Shown piece by piece: positions 1 through 8,183 of a stretch of 23,653 bases of DNA. The stretch's first letter is position 1; every line of letters starts with the position of its first letter. The stretch covers positions 1 through 23,653 of the forward strand of contig JAUPMC010000115.1 in assembly GCA_030836605.1 (NCBI GenBank). The letters are read 5' to 3'. This stretch comes from Thermoplasmatota archaeon (GTDB lineage Archaea > Thermoplasmatota > Thermoplasmata > UBA10834). The position numbers and the translations under genes were made by a program. Below the pieces are notes generated by a model. It was not told where the DNA came from. It saw only the letters and a list, made by a program, of their open reading frames with translations, and searched no databases.

Positions 1-39
1 CTGCTGGAGGAGGCGTGGCAAAGGAATATAATGTCATAA
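1..39 (+). CDS. possible C-terminal end of an upstream gene (partial)
   Basis: Frame 1 reads LLEEAWQRNIMS and then TAA at 37-39. The codons (CTG CTG GAG GAG GCG) look like those of the neighbouring genes, whereas the other two forward frames look poor. With only 12 codons visible this could be chance. If real, the upstream gene ends 25 bases before TrpRS and overlaps its likely promoter. Confidence 0.25.
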   Translation: MLEEAWQRNIMS

Positions 40-40
40 A
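25..40 (+). promoter_or_regulatory. putative TATA element(s) of the TrpRS gene
   Basis: An AT-rich patch in GC-rich DNA holds AATATAAT at 25-32 and CATAAA at 35-40. Archaeal transcription usually starts about 25 bases after the TATA centre. The first would give a leader of roughly 10 bases and the second an essentially leaderless mRNA for the ATG at 65. No clear Shine-Dalgarno site precedes that ATG, which is compatible with either. This rests on spacing and composition only. Confidence 0.35.
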
Positions 41-64
41 CTCTAACCGAGGAACCGATATCGG

Positions 65-1183
65 ATGAAGGACGAGTTCGTCGTCACACCTTATGGCGTC
101 TCGGGCGAGATAGACTACGACACCCTGGTCGAGCGCTTCGGCACGAAACGCATAGACGAGCCTCTCCTGAAGAGGCTCTCGAAGTACGGGCCGCTCCACC
201 ACATGCTCAGGCGCGAGGTGTTCTACTCGCACAGGGACCTGGACTGGGTCCTGAACGAGTACGACAAGGGGAATAGGTTCGCCCTGTACACCGGCCGGGG
301 CCCTTCGGGACCGATACACCTCGGGCACCTGATGCCCTGGACTTTCACGAAGTACCTCCAGGACGTCTTCAAGGTCAACCTATGGTTCCAGCTCACCGAC
401 GATGAGAAGTTCATGTTCTACGACCACCTGACGCTCGAGGAGACAAAGAAGTGGGGCTACGAGAACGCCCTCGACATCATCGCGCTCGGGTTCGACCAGA
501 AGCTCACGAAGATATTCCTCGACACCGAGTACATCAAGACGATGTACCCGCTCGCCATCAAGGCCGCCAAGAAGATCAACTTCTCGACCATCAAGGCGGT
601 CTTCGGGTTCGACAACTCGAACAACATCGGGAGCATATTCTTCACGAGCATCCAGACGGTCCCGTGCTTCCTCGAGTCCGTCGACAAGGGCCGAAAGGTC
701 CCGTGCCTCATCCCGTGCGGCATAGACCAGGACCCGCACTTCAGGATAACCAGGGACGTCGCGGAGGGGCTCGGGTACTACAAGCCCGCGCTCGTGCACG
801 CGAAGCTGATGCCCTCGCTCGCCGGGGCTGAGAAGATGTCCACCTCCGCCAAGGCCGACACGACCATATTCACGACCGACGGACAGAAGGTCGTCAGGAA
901 GAAGGTCATGAACGCATTCACCGGCGGCTGCGTGTCCGTGGAGGAGCAGAAGAAGCTCGGCGGGAACCCGGACGTCTGCTCGGTGTTCCAGTACCAGGCG
1001 TACTTCTTCGAGCCCGACGACGCGAAGCTGGCCAAGCTCCGGGCGGACTGTAGGTCCGGGGCGGTCATGTGCGGCGAGTGCAAGGGCCTCCTGTTCGAGA
1101 AGGTCTGGAAGTTCCTCGAGGAGCACCAGAGGCGCAGGGAGAAGGCGAAGGACGTCCTGCAGGGATTTTTCGTTCGCGACTAG
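65..1183 (+). CDS. trpS: tryptophanyl-tRNA synthetase, archaeal/eukaryal type
   Basis: This class I aminoacyl-tRNA synthetase activates tryptophan with ATP and charges tRNA-Trp in the cytoplasm. The 372-residue protein is full length for the archaeal/eukaryal form. The HIGH-type motif is PSGPIHLGHL near residues 80-89. TDDEKF near 111-116 is the signature of archaeal/eukaryal TrpRS and separates it from TyrRS and bacterial TrpRS. The KMSKS loop is KMSTS near 257-261, and GIDQDPHFRITRD lies between them. The C-terminal helical part has CGECK, as in relatives. Initiation is at ATG 65, with no strong Shine-Dalgarno site. It ends in TAG, one of three TAG stops in the window. TrmO follows 45 bases downstream on the same strand. 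Confidence 0.97.
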   Translation: MKDEFVVTPYGVSGEIDYDTLVERFGTKRIDEPLLKRLSKYGPLHHMLRREVFYSHRDLDWVLNEYDKGNRFALYTGRGPSGPIHLGHLMPWTFTKYLQDVFKVNLWFQLTDDEKFMFYDHLTLEETKKWGYENALDIIALGFDQKLTKIFLDTEYIKTMYPLAIKAAKKINFSTIKAVFGFDNSNNIGSIFFTSIQTVPCFLESVDKGRKVPCLIPCGIDQDPHFRITRDVAEGLGYYKPALVHAKLMPSLAGAEKMSTSAKADTTIFTTDGQKVVRKKVMNAFTGGCVSVEEQKKLGGNPDVCSVFQYQAYFFEPDDAKLAKLRADCRSGAVMCGECKGLLFEKVWKFLEEHQRRREKAKDVLQGFFVRD

Positions 1184-1228
1184 GCAACCTTCATTCTCCC
1201 CCGGGACGATTCCTGCTCGGGGAACGTA

Positions 1229-1642
1229 ATGCGGTTGAGACGCGTAGCCGTGGTGAAGAACGGTGTCACGGAGAACATAGGTGAATGGGACGCGCTGGTG
1301 TCGAAGCTCGTTTTCGAGCCAGAGTACGCCCGAGCGCTTTGCGGGGTTGACAAGTTCAAGCACATCTGGGTCATCTTCGGCTTCCACAAGAAGAGGGGAT
1401 GGATACCGCTCGTGCATCCGAGGAACGATCCATCCAGGTCCGCCGTCGGCGTCTTCGCGACGCGCTCCCCGAAGAGACCGAACAGGCTTGGGCTGACCAG
1501 GGTGAGGCTCATCAGCGTGAGGGGGCGGACTGCGACCGTCCAGGGGCTGGACGCCCACGACGGGAGCCCGGTCTGGGACATCAAACCGGATGAGGGCGAA
1601 CTGTACTACCAGAGGGGGGCCGGCGCCCGGAAAACTAGATAA
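1229..1642 (+). CDS. trmO: TrmO-type tRNA (t6A37) N6-methyltransferase, TsaA/UPF0066 fold
   Basis: The family is an S-adenosylmethionine-dependent methyltransferase that converts t6A at position 37 of threonine tRNAs to m6t6A. The 137-residue protein carries the family signature GVFATRSPKRPNRLGLT in its middle, followed by VRLISVRG and LDAHDGSPVWDIKP, which fit the beta-barrel SAM-binding domain. It is the short single-domain form; the E. coli enzyme is about 235 residues with an extra C-terminal domain. GGGGA at 1219-1223 sits 5 bases before ATG 1229 and supports the start. It lies between TrpRS and PheRS alpha, a fitting tRNA-biology setting. The family call is firm; the exact tRNA substrate is inferred from homologues. 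Confidence 0.9.
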   Translation: MRLRRVAVVKNGVTENIGEWDALVSKLVFEPEYARALCGVDKFKHIWVIFGFHKKRGWIPLVHPRNDPSRSAVGVFATRSPKRPNRLGLTRVRLISVRGRTATVQGLDAHDGSPVWDIKPDEGELYYQRGAGARKTR

Positions 1643-1643
1643 G
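1636..1643 (+). promoter_or_regulatory. candidate TATA box of pheS overlapping the trmO stop
   Basis: TAGATAAG overlaps the trmO stop codon, and its centre is about 28 bases before the pheS ATG at 1668. That is the spacing expected for a leaderless archaeal transcript. No Shine-Dalgarno match lies just before the ATG. The element is weak, so pheS may instead be read from an upstream promoter. Confidence 0.25.
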
Positions 1644-1667
1644 ACCTAGGACCGATGAGCCCAGCGC

Positions 1668-3197
1668 ATGACCCATGAGGAGTTGGTCGGCCAACTCAGC
1701 TACTCCGAGAAGAAGGTGCTCAAGGCGCTGGAGGCCCCGAGGCGCGCCTCCCCAGAGGAGCTCCTCGAGAAGGGCGGGTTCGACAAGCTCGTCGAGGTCA
1801 TGAACGCCGCCTCCTGGCTGCAGGCGAAGGGGCTGGTGGCGGTCCACGAGAGCATCACGAAGGCCTACACGCTGAAACGGAAAGAGGCCGCCTCCCGCCC
1901 GCTGGCCGAGAGGACCGTCGTCCAGTTGCTCGTGGACGACTTCGGGGGCAGCGCGTCCCTCGCAGCCCTGAAGGCGTCAGGGAAGGTCGGCAACGAGGAC
2001 ATCCAGATCGCCCTGGGCTGGATCAAGAGGAAGGGTTGGGGGAAGATATCCAAGTCAGGGAACGACACGGTCATCACGGTCACGGAGGTGGGCCGCCTCG
2101 AGCTCGGCTCCAAAGGGGAGGACGAGCGGCTCATCGAGAGGCTGGCCCAGGGAGAGGTGCGGGAGGGGGACGCTGACAAGGACGTCCTCGAGTCGCTCAG
2201 GCAGAGGAAGGACTTCCTGAACGAGAGGCATGTCGTCTCCCGCGTCATAGAGCTCACGGACAAGGGGATGGAGGTCGCGTCGCTCCCGTTCGAGCTCAAG
2301 GAGGAGGTCGCCCAGCTCACCCCCGAGCTGATACAGTCGGGCGGGTGGAGGGATGTCGAACTGCGCAAGTACGACGTCAAGGCGTTCGCGCCGACAGCCC
2401 TGGGTGGCAGGAAGCACCCGATGACCATCCTCATCGAGAAGGTCAGGGACGCGTTCCTGACGATGGGGTTCACGGAGATCAGGGGGCAGTACGTCGAGAG
2501 CGCCTTCTGGAACATGGACGCGCTCTTCACGGCCCAGGACCACCCGGCCAGGGAGATGCAGGACACGTTCTACCTGGACAACCCGTCGCGGGTCGACCTG
2601 TCCGAGGACAAGGAGTTCGTGGACATCGTGAGACAGGTCCACGAGAACGGCTGGAGGACCGGGTCCCTCGGCTGGAGGTACGACTGGAGCCTCGAGGAGG
2701 CCCAGAGGGCGCTCCTGAGGACACACACGACGGTCGACACGGTCCGCCACATCTACAAGGACCCGGGGCTCCCGTTCAAGGTCTTCTCCATAGGCAGGAT
2801 ATTCAGGAACGAGGCGATGGACTCGACCCACCTGCCCGAGTTCACCCAGATCGAAGGCATCGTGTGCGAGGAGGGCGCGGACTTCGACATGCTCTGCGGC
2901 CTCCTGAAGGAGTTCTACAGGCGCATGGGCTCCGAGGAGATCAGGATCAGGCCTGGCTACTTCCCCTACACCGAGCCGTCCCTCGAGGTCGACATACTCT
3001 GGAAGGGGCAGTGGATGGAGCTGGGCGGCGCTGGCGTGTTCAGGCCCGAGGTGACGGAGCCGCTCGGCGTCAAGGAGCCGGTGCTCGCGTGGGGACTCGG
3101 GCTCGAGCGGCTCGGCATGCTCCTGTGGGGGCTGGACGACATCAGGGACATATACGTGTCCGACGTCGACTGGCTCAAGAAGTCGAAGCAGCTCTGA
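1668..3197 (+). CDS. pheS: phenylalanyl-tRNA synthetase alpha subunit
   Basis: This is the catalytic alpha chain of the heterotetrameric class II PheRS, which charges tRNA-Phe in the cytoplasm. Its 509 residues match the long archaeal/eukaryal form. Residues 1 to about 150 form winged-helix-like tRNA-contacting modules (LSYSEKKVLKAL at the start, VTEVGRLELG at their end). The catalytic core follows: a motif 1 region near 248-300 with FWNMDALFTAQDHPARE, motif 2 near 370-400 with GRIFRNEAMDSTHLPEFTQ, and motif 3 near 452-493 with AWGLGLERLGML. Initiation is at ATG 1668, 25 bases after trmO; other nearby ATGs (1655, 1675) are out of frame. The beta subunit gene pheT is not in this window. The gene converges on the MFS gene with 15 bases between the stops. 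Confidence 0.97.
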   Translation: MTHEELVGQLSYSEKKVLKALEAPRRASPEELLEKGGFDKLVEVMNAASWLQAKGLVAVHESITKAYTLKRKEAASRPLAERTVVQLLVDDFGGSASLAALKASGKVGNEDIQIALGWIKRKGWGKISKSGNDTVITVTEVGRLELGSKGEDERLIERLAQGEVREGDADKDVLESLRQRKDFLNERHVVSRVIELTDKGMEVASLPFELKEEVAQLTPELIQSGGWRDVELRKYDVKAFAPTALGGRKHPMTILIEKVRDAFLTMGFTEIRGQYVESAFWNMDALFTAQDHPAREMQDTFYLDNPSRVDLSEDKEFVDIVRQVHENGWRTGSLGWRYDWSLEEAQRALLRTHTTVDTVRHIYKDPGLPFKVFSIGRIFRNEAMDSTHLPEFTQIEGIVCEEGADFDMLCGLLKEFYRRMGSEEIRIRPGYFPYTEPSLEVDILWKGQWMELGGAGVFRPEVTEPLGVKEPVLAWGLGLERLGMLLWGLDDIRDIYVSDVDWLKKSKQL

Positions 3198-3212
3198 CCC
3201 TGCGGACCCCGG

Positions 3213-4484
3213 TCACTTCTCCTCGACGGCCACCTGGTGGTAGCCGGTGTCCTCGATGGTCATGACCGAGCGCATGAGGAAACCGCCCGCCATTATCGCC
3301 GAGAGGCCGACGCCCGCCACTATGAACCATATCTGGACCCCGACGAGGTCGGAGACGGGGCCCGCGAACGCGAGCCCGAGCGGGGACACGGACACGGTCA
3401 GGCTGCCGATGAGCCCGAACACCCTGCCCTGCTTCTCCGGCGGGATCGAGGACTGCATCAGGGCCTGCGCGGCGCCGTTGAGCATGGCGATCATGAACCC
3501 CGCGAAGAACATCCCGGCGACGGCGATGTAGAACCCCTCGGGTGGGAGGACGCCGACCAGCGTCACTCCCGCGCCCGAGAGCAGCCCTGCCACGAGCATC
3601 GTGACGACCTTGCGCTTGAACCCGCCCCAGACGCCCAGCGCCAACCCGCCCACGATGAACGACGCGCCCGTTGCCACCTCCATCGTGGCGAACTCCACCA
3701 GGCCCTCCCCGAAGTACGAGGTGACGAGTATCGGCATGAGTGCCATCGCGGGGGTGAACAGGAGGTTGATGACCGTGATCATCAGGATGAGCGTCAACGC
3801 GCCCTTCCACGACCTGAGGAACCTGAATCCGTCCCGCATGTCGGCGAAGACCGTCGACCGCTCCCCAGCGCCGCCCTCCGCCCGGGCGGGCTGTGGTATC
3901 TTGACGAACAGCAGGGGCGCGACGGCGACCGCGGCCGTGAGGACATCGACCGACAGGACCGCCCACATGGGCAGGGCGAGCAGCAGGACCGCGCCGAGCG
4001 CCGGCCCCGCGATGCCGACCGCGCCTTGGATGGCCTGGTTCAGGCCCCCGACGCGCGCGAGGTGCTTCTTCGGGACCATGAGGGTCGTCGACGCGGCCAT
4101 GGCCGGCCAGTGGAACGAGCCGCCTGCGGACCGGACCATGAGCAGGGCGTATATGTGCCAGACCTCGACGAAGTCGAGGGCGAAGAGCGCTATCAGCACG
4201 GAGGTCGCGAGGGCGATCCCGACGTCCGCGGATATCATCACCCTCCGCCTGTTCCAGCGGTCTACGAGCGCGCCGGCGAACGGCCCGAGCAGTATCTGCG
4301 GGAGCATGGCCGCGACCATCGCGATGGCCAGGACGGTCGCCGACCCCGTCTCTATCGTGAGCCACCACACGAGCGCGAACTGCACGAGGGCGCTGCCGAT
4401 GAGGGAACTCGCCTGCGCGCCCCATATGACGAAGAACCTGCGCATCAGACGCTTCTCGTCCGCCGGACCCTGCGACTCGCCCAT
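3213..4484 (-). CDS. MFS transporter, MefA-like drug-efflux family
   Basis: This 423-residue integral membrane protein has about 12 hydrophobic segments and belongs to the major facilitator superfamily. The motif A loop GPFAGALVDRWNRRR (residues 67-81) is typical of the MFS_3/MefA-type proton-coupled exporters once studied as macrolide pumps. A second loop, FGLIGSLTVSVSPLGLAF, lies in the C-terminal half. Family membership suggests export of a small hydrophobic compound; the substrate cannot be read from sequence. ATG 4484 is favoured because a TATA-like TTTAAG sits about 29 bases upstream. ATG at residue 14 is an alternative start. It lies 40 bases downstream of the STAND regulator gene on the same strand, suggesting a regulator-pump relationship. 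Confidence 0.88.
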   Translation of the reverse strand: MGESQGPADEKRLMRRFFVIWGAQASSLIGSALVQFALVWWLTIETGSATVLAIAMVAAMLPQILLGPFAGALVDRWNRRRVMISADVGIALATSVLIALFALDFVEVWHIYALLMVRSAGGSFHWPAMAASTTLMVPKKHLARVGGLNQAIQGAVGIAGPALGAVLLLALPMWAVLSVDVLTAAVAVAPLLFVKIPQPARAEGGAGERSTVFADMRDGFRFLRSWKGALTLILMITVINLLFTPAMALMPILVTSYFGEGLVEFATMEVATGASFIVGGLALGVWGGFKRKVVTMLVAGLLSGAGVTLVGVLPPEGFYIAVAGMFFAGFMIAMLNGAAQALMQSSIPPEKQGRVFGLIGSLTVSVSPLGLAFAGPVSDLVGVQIWFIVAGVGLSAIMAGGFLMRSVMTIEDTGYHQVAVEEK

Positions 4485-4510
4485 GACTCCATCGGAGTGG
4501 CGGTACCGTT

Positions 4511-4516
4511 CTTAAA
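4511..4516 (-). promoter_or_regulatory. candidate TATA element of the MefA-like MFS gene
   Basis: On the minus strand TTTAAG lies just downstream of the regulator gene, with its centre about 29 bases before ATG 4484. That spacing predicts a leaderless mRNA, matching the layout of the regulator's own promoter. The short motif makes this tentative; readthrough from the regulator gene is the alternative. Confidence 0.3.
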
Positions 4517-4524
4517 GCAGGCGG

Positions 4525-6807
4525 TCACTTCTGAACGACGGGCGGCACCTCCGCCCCGTCCAGGACGGCGAGGCTCTCCCGGCGGTGCTCCTCGCTGCCG
4601 GCGATGTCACCCCGGAGCCGGTCGATGGCGCCGAGGCTCGCGTACGCGGCCGACGCGCCCGCCTTGTCCCCGAGCTCCGTGAAGACCTCGAGCGCGGCGA
4701 AGCAGCACTCCCTCGCGGATTCGTAATCACCCGAACCCGACAGCACCTCCGCGAGGGACGCGTGCGCGTAGGCCCTCGTCCTGGGCTGGCCGGTCTCCGA
4801 GGACAGCTTCACCGCGTTCTCGAGGTGCAGCTTCGCCTCGTCCAGCCTGCCGATGTGCGCGCAGGCGGCCCCCATGTCCACATACACCTTGGCCAGGTCG
4901 ACCGGGCCGAAGCCGGCGGCGCACTTCGAGAAGTGCGAGATCGCCTCCTCGTACATGCCCCGACCCATGAGCACCTTGCCCAGCTCGAGGTGCGCGAGCA
5001 GCATGCCCCTGGAGTCGACCGCGGCCATCGCGTCCCTGGCGCTCTCCTCCAGGAGCTCCTGGGCCTTCCTGTGGTCGCCCATCCTGTTCTCCACGACCCC
5101 TAGGCCCCTGAGCGCCTTCGCCCTGAGTCCGGGGGCGCCCGGGCAGTTCTCCAGGGCCGACGAGAACAGCCTCGACGCGCCTTCCAGGTCGCCCCTGTTG
5201 CCCCTGAGCTCGCCCATCTCCGTCAGGGCCTCCGCCCGGACGCGCGGCTCGGAGTCCTCGGAGAGCGACTCGAGGAGCGACTGCGCGGAGGCGTAGTCCC
5301 CGACCATGTTCGCGGCCCTCGCCTTCAGCAGCCGGACGTCCTGGGCGTACCTCTCCTTCTTCGGGGTGTAGTCCCTGAGGACCCCCCAGAGCCTCTGCAC
5401 GTCGCCCATGTCCAGGAGCGAGCCGCCCATGCGGCCGATCAGCATCTCCGCCTCGAGGGACCTGTTGCCCTTCACCAGGTGGTACAGTCTCTCCTGGTGG
5501 TCCCCCACCCTCAGGTAGTGGTCCGCGGCCGCGCTGTGCCACCTGGACCGCTCGTCGGCGCTCATGGACTCGTAGACGAAATCCCGCAGGGACGAGTGTA
5601 TCTCGAACCTCCCCCGGGCGACCTCCCTCAGCATCGACCCTTTCCTGTCGCCCCTGAGGTCCCTAGGTATCGCCTCAGCCGGGAACGGCTTGTTGAAGAC
5701 GGACGCTAGTTGCAGGAGGGACTTCTCGGACTCTGACAGGCCCGTGTAGAACTCGTCCTCGAGGAACCGCGCGACCTGGATCCTCGCCTCGCTCAGTCCC
5801 GAGGCCGTGACCATCTCGAGCGACAGGGGGTGCCCCTTGGTCATCGAGACGATCTTCCCTGCGGACTCGCCCCTGATGCCCCTGGACTCGAGCATCTTCA
5901 GGGCCGACTCCTTGTCGAGGCCGCCGAGCTCCAGCTCGAACACCTCGTTCCTCGCGACGACATCCGAACGCTCGTAGAAGCCCGGGACGCTCTCGACGGT
6001 GACGACCATCTTGGCCGCGCCGCTGCTGTCCCTGAACATGCGCATGAACTCCTGGAGGCCAGGGGCGCAGTCCGCATCGTCGAACACGAAGGTGTAGCCG
6101 TTCTCCGACAGCTCCTCCTTCAACAGCACGCTCAGATCCCCGAGCTCCACGCGCTCGGACTCGATGTAGGAGCACATCTTCCTGCACCCGTTGTCGAAGA
6201 AGAAGCGAGCGAGCGCCTCGGTCACCGTCCTCGGGACGTCCCAAGGCTTAGTGGCGTACCAGAACACCCTCTGGTCCGTGAGCCCCGCCGCGAGCTTCGA
6301 CGCGAGTGAGGTCTTGCCTATCCCCGCGATGCCCTTGACCGAGACGACCTTGACCGAGGGGGCGTCGAACGCCTTCCTCAGGGCGGCCAGCTCCCTCTCG
6401 CGGCCGATGAATGTCCTCGTGGTCGGGAGCGGGGACGACTTCTTGGAGGAGCGCGGCCTGGTCACGGCGTTCGTCACCGGCGCTATCCTGGATGGGTCCA
6501 CCATCGGGTCGATGGCGTTCTCCTTCACATACTGCACGACCGTCGATGCCTGGGTCCTGCCCGAGACGGTCAGGGAATACGCCTTGCGCCTAGCCTTGCC
6601 CTTCTTGATGTGCGAGAGCCGCTCCTCGATGGTGCCCGCGCGCTTGAGCTTCTTCAGCTCGATCGCGGCGTGCGCCCTCGAGATCGATATCGCCTGGGAT
6701 ATGCCGTCCTGGGTGACATCGAAGGGCACCTCGAACCTGTCCTCGTACTTCACGTAGTTGCTCAGATGGAATAGTATCCGTTCGGAGACGGTTAGAGTTC
6801 CACCCAT
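4525..6807 (-). CDS. wHTH-STAND ATPase-TPR transcriptional regulator
   Basis: This 760-residue protein has the MalT/AfsR-like STAND layout, in which an ATPase switch holds a DNA-binding or effector domain inactive until a ligand or protein is sensed by the repeats. Residues 5-85 are an archaeal winged helix: TQDGISQAISISRAHAAIEL is the recognition region and ARRKAYSLTVSG the wing. A linker leads to RTFIGRERELAAL near 131-143. The P-loop is GIAGIGKTS (159-167), the Walker B strand is VFDDAD (241-246), and the NB-ARC GxP motif is GHPLSL (325-330). Residues 430-745 contain roughly eight TPR-like repeats. ATG 6807 fits a leaderless start behind a strong TATA box. MFS genes lie on both sides on the same strand, so control of transport is a reasonable inference. 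Role in stress, drug response or defence is unknown. Confidence 0.88.
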   Translation of the reverse strand: MGGTLTVSERILFHLSNYVKYEDRFEVPFDVTQDGISQAISISRAHAAIELKKLKRAGTIEERLSHIKKGKARRKAYSLTVSGRTQASTVVQYVKENAIDPMVDPSRIAPVTNAVTRPRSSKKSSPLPTTRTFIGRERELAALRKAFDAPSVKVVSVKGIAGIGKTSLASKLAAGLTDQRVFWYATKPWDVPRTVTEALARFFFDNGCRKMCSYIESERVELGDLSVLLKEELSENGYTFVFDDADCAPGLQEFMRMFRDSSGAAKMVVTVESVPGFYERSDVVARNEVFELELGGLDKESALKMLESRGIRGESAGKIVSMTKGHPLSLEMVTASGLSEARIQVARFLEDEFYTGLSESEKSLLQLASVFNKPFPAEAIPRDLRGDRKGSMLREVARGRFEIHSSLRDFVYESMSADERSRWHSAAADHYLRVGDHQERLYHLVKGNRSLEAEMLIGRMGGSLLDMGDVQRLWGVLRDYTPKKERYAQDVRLLKARAANMVGDYASAQSLLESLSEDSEPRVRAEALTEMGELRGNRGDLEGASRLFSSALENCPGAPGLRAKALRGLGVVENRMGDHRKAQELLEESARDAMAAVDSRGMLLAHLELGKVLMGRGMYEEAISHFSKCAAGFGPVDLAKVYVDMGAACAHIGRLDEAKLHLENAVKLSSETGQPRTRAYAHASLAEVLSGSGDYESARECCFAALEVFTELGDKAGASAAYASLGAIDRLRGDIAGSEEHRRESLAVLDGAEVPPVVQK

Positions 6808-6830
6808 GGGACGAAGAATCCGAGAAGCCG

Positions 6831-6840
6831 TTATATAAAT
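6831..6840 (-). promoter_or_regulatory. strong TATA box of the STAND regulator, leaderless layout
   Basis: Read on the minus strand the site is ATTTATATAA, the best TATA match in the window. Its centre is 28-29 bases before the A of ATG 6807, so transcription should begin at or within a base or two of the start codon. No Shine-Dalgarno sequence is present. The site lies 8 bases past the stop codon of the upstream MFS gene, so the regulator can be transcribed separately from it. Confidence 0.65.
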
Positions 6841-6847
6841 GCAGTTA

Positions 6848-8161
6848 TCACATGCAATCGTCAGGAGGGTTCGGGAGCTCCTCCTCGCCCGCCTTGACCC
6901 TCTTGGCCTCCTTCACGGTCAGGTGAACCATCATGACGGTCGTGATGCCCATGATACCGGAGATCACGAACGGGACCACCGTGCCGTCGATCCCGAGCGG
7001 GAGGCCGAAGTCCCGGCCGTGGAACTGGTCCCAGAGGAAGCCCCCGAGGGGGGCCCCCACGACGGAGCCCATGTTCATCATCGACTCGAGGAGGCCGATG
7101 AGCCTGCCCCGGACATGCTCGGGCACTATGTCGGCCTGGAGCGCCCTGAGGGCCGGCGACGACACCTGGAACGCCATGCTCCTCGCCGCCAGGAGCAGTA
7201 TGACCAGGAGGAGCGAGTAGAAGAACGGTATGAAGAATATCGCGGTGAAGGCGACGTAACCGCCCACGACGAACAGCACCTTCCTGCCGACCCTGTCCGC
7301 GATGCGGCCTGACGGGAAGGCTATGAGCGCCCCGAGGCCCATCGAGACGCCTATGAGGATCGAGATCGTACCCGCGTCGAGCTCGAACCTGAACCCGAGG
7401 AACAGGACCATCAGGGGGCCTATGCTCGCGAACGAGAACCCCTCGATAGACGCGTTCAGGTAGAGTATCCTGAGGGTCCTCAGGCGCTCGGGCGGGACAC
7501 CGGGCGGGCTGAAGAGACCCTTGAGGGAGAGTGCGGTCCTGGTCTTCTCCGGCGCCTTCGCGTCCGTCACGTAGAGCCATGTCAGGACCGAGCCGACTAG
7601 GGCGAGGGCGGCCGTGAAATAGAACGGGAACTTGTACGCGTCGCTCTCCGCGTACCCGAGGCTCTGGCTCGCGAATATGAACAGCGCCCCGCCGACGAAG
7701 GGGCCCACCACGAACCCGAGGTTGGAGGCCATGACGATCTTGCCCATGGACGCACCGCGCTTGTGCGCCGGGGTGGAGTCTATCACGAGCGCCTCGCTCA
7801 CGGGCCACACCATCGCGCTCGCGACCCCCTGGCCCGCCCTGACGAATATGAGGCCGAACCAGGTGTCCGGGACCGTGAACAGGAGCGCCAGGACGGCGTA
7901 CATGACGCTCCCGACGAGGATGATGTTCTTCCTGCCGAGCCTGTCTGAGAGGTTCCCGAAGGGGGCGGCGAGGAGCGCCCTCGTGAACACGAACGACGAG
8001 AACAGTATGCCGACCTCGAGGCCCCCTCCGCCCAGGAGGTCGACGTACACCGGGAAGAGGGGCATGATCAGGCCGAAGCCCAGGCTGACTATGAAGTCTA
8101 GACTGGCGAGGTAGTTCACGTTCTTCCTCGCCGCGTCCTCGCCCAACAGACTCTGACTCAC
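6848..8161 (-). CDS. MFS transporter, multidrug-efflux-like
   Basis: This is a 437-residue major facilitator with about 12 membrane segments and a cytoplasmic N-terminus. Motif A is GNLSDRLGRKNI (residues 69-80), and its second-half counterpart is PSGRIADRVGRKVLF. Both are canonical for the MFS_1 drug/proton antiporter group. It is only distantly similar to the MefA-like pump at 3213-4484, so the two are not a recent duplication. Substrate is unknown. The start is GTG 8161, 22 bases after the stop of the methionine synthase on the same strand, so the two are probably co-transcribed. An AAGGGG stretch lies about 13 bases before the GTG. It ends shortly before the TATA box of the STAND regulator. 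Confidence 0.88.
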   Translation of the reverse strand: MSQSLLGEDAARKNVNYLASLDFIVSLGFGLIMPLFPVYVDLLGGGGLEVGILFSSFVFTRALLAAPFGNLSDRLGRKNIILVGSVMYAVLALLFTVPDTWFGLIFVRAGQGVASAMVWPVSEALVIDSTPAHKRGASMGKIVMASNLGFVVGPFVGGALFIFASQSLGYAESDAYKFPFYFTAALALVGSVLTWLYVTDAKAPEKTRTALSLKGLFSPPGVPPERLRTLRILYLNASIEGFSFASIGPLMVLFLGFRFELDAGTISILIGVSMGLGALIAFPSGRIADRVGRKVLFVVGGYVAFTAIFFIPFFYSLLLVILLLAARSMAFQVSSPALRALQADIVPEHVRGRLIGLLESMMNMGSVVGAPLGGFLWDQFHGRDFGLPLGIDGTVVPFVISGIMGITTVMMVHLTVKEAKRVKAGEEELPNPPDDCM

Positions 8162-8183
8162 GTCGATCTGCCCCTTGCCAGGC

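Noticed and set aside
380..1558. A long minus-strand open frame opposite TrpRS and TrmO (392 codons)
   Set aside because: It is the reverse-complement shadow of two clear genes in GC-rich DNA; the translation is Arg/Leu/Val/Asp-rich with no family motif.
3175..4682. Long open frames on both strands across the MefA-like MFS gene
   Set aside because: They are frame shadows with low-complexity Arg/Gly/His/Pro translations. The MFS frame has 12 membrane segments and motif A.
4525..6807. Reading the STAND protein as an anti-phage Avs-type effector
   Set aside because: The N-terminus is a DNA-binding winged helix, not a nuclease or other toxic effector, and neighbours are transporters rather than defence genes. 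A signalling regulator fits better, though defence is not excluded.
3213..8161. The two MFS genes as a tandem duplication
   Set aside because: Their motif A loops and N-termini differ clearly (MefA-like VDRWNRRR against SDRLGRKN), so they belong to different MFS subfamilies.
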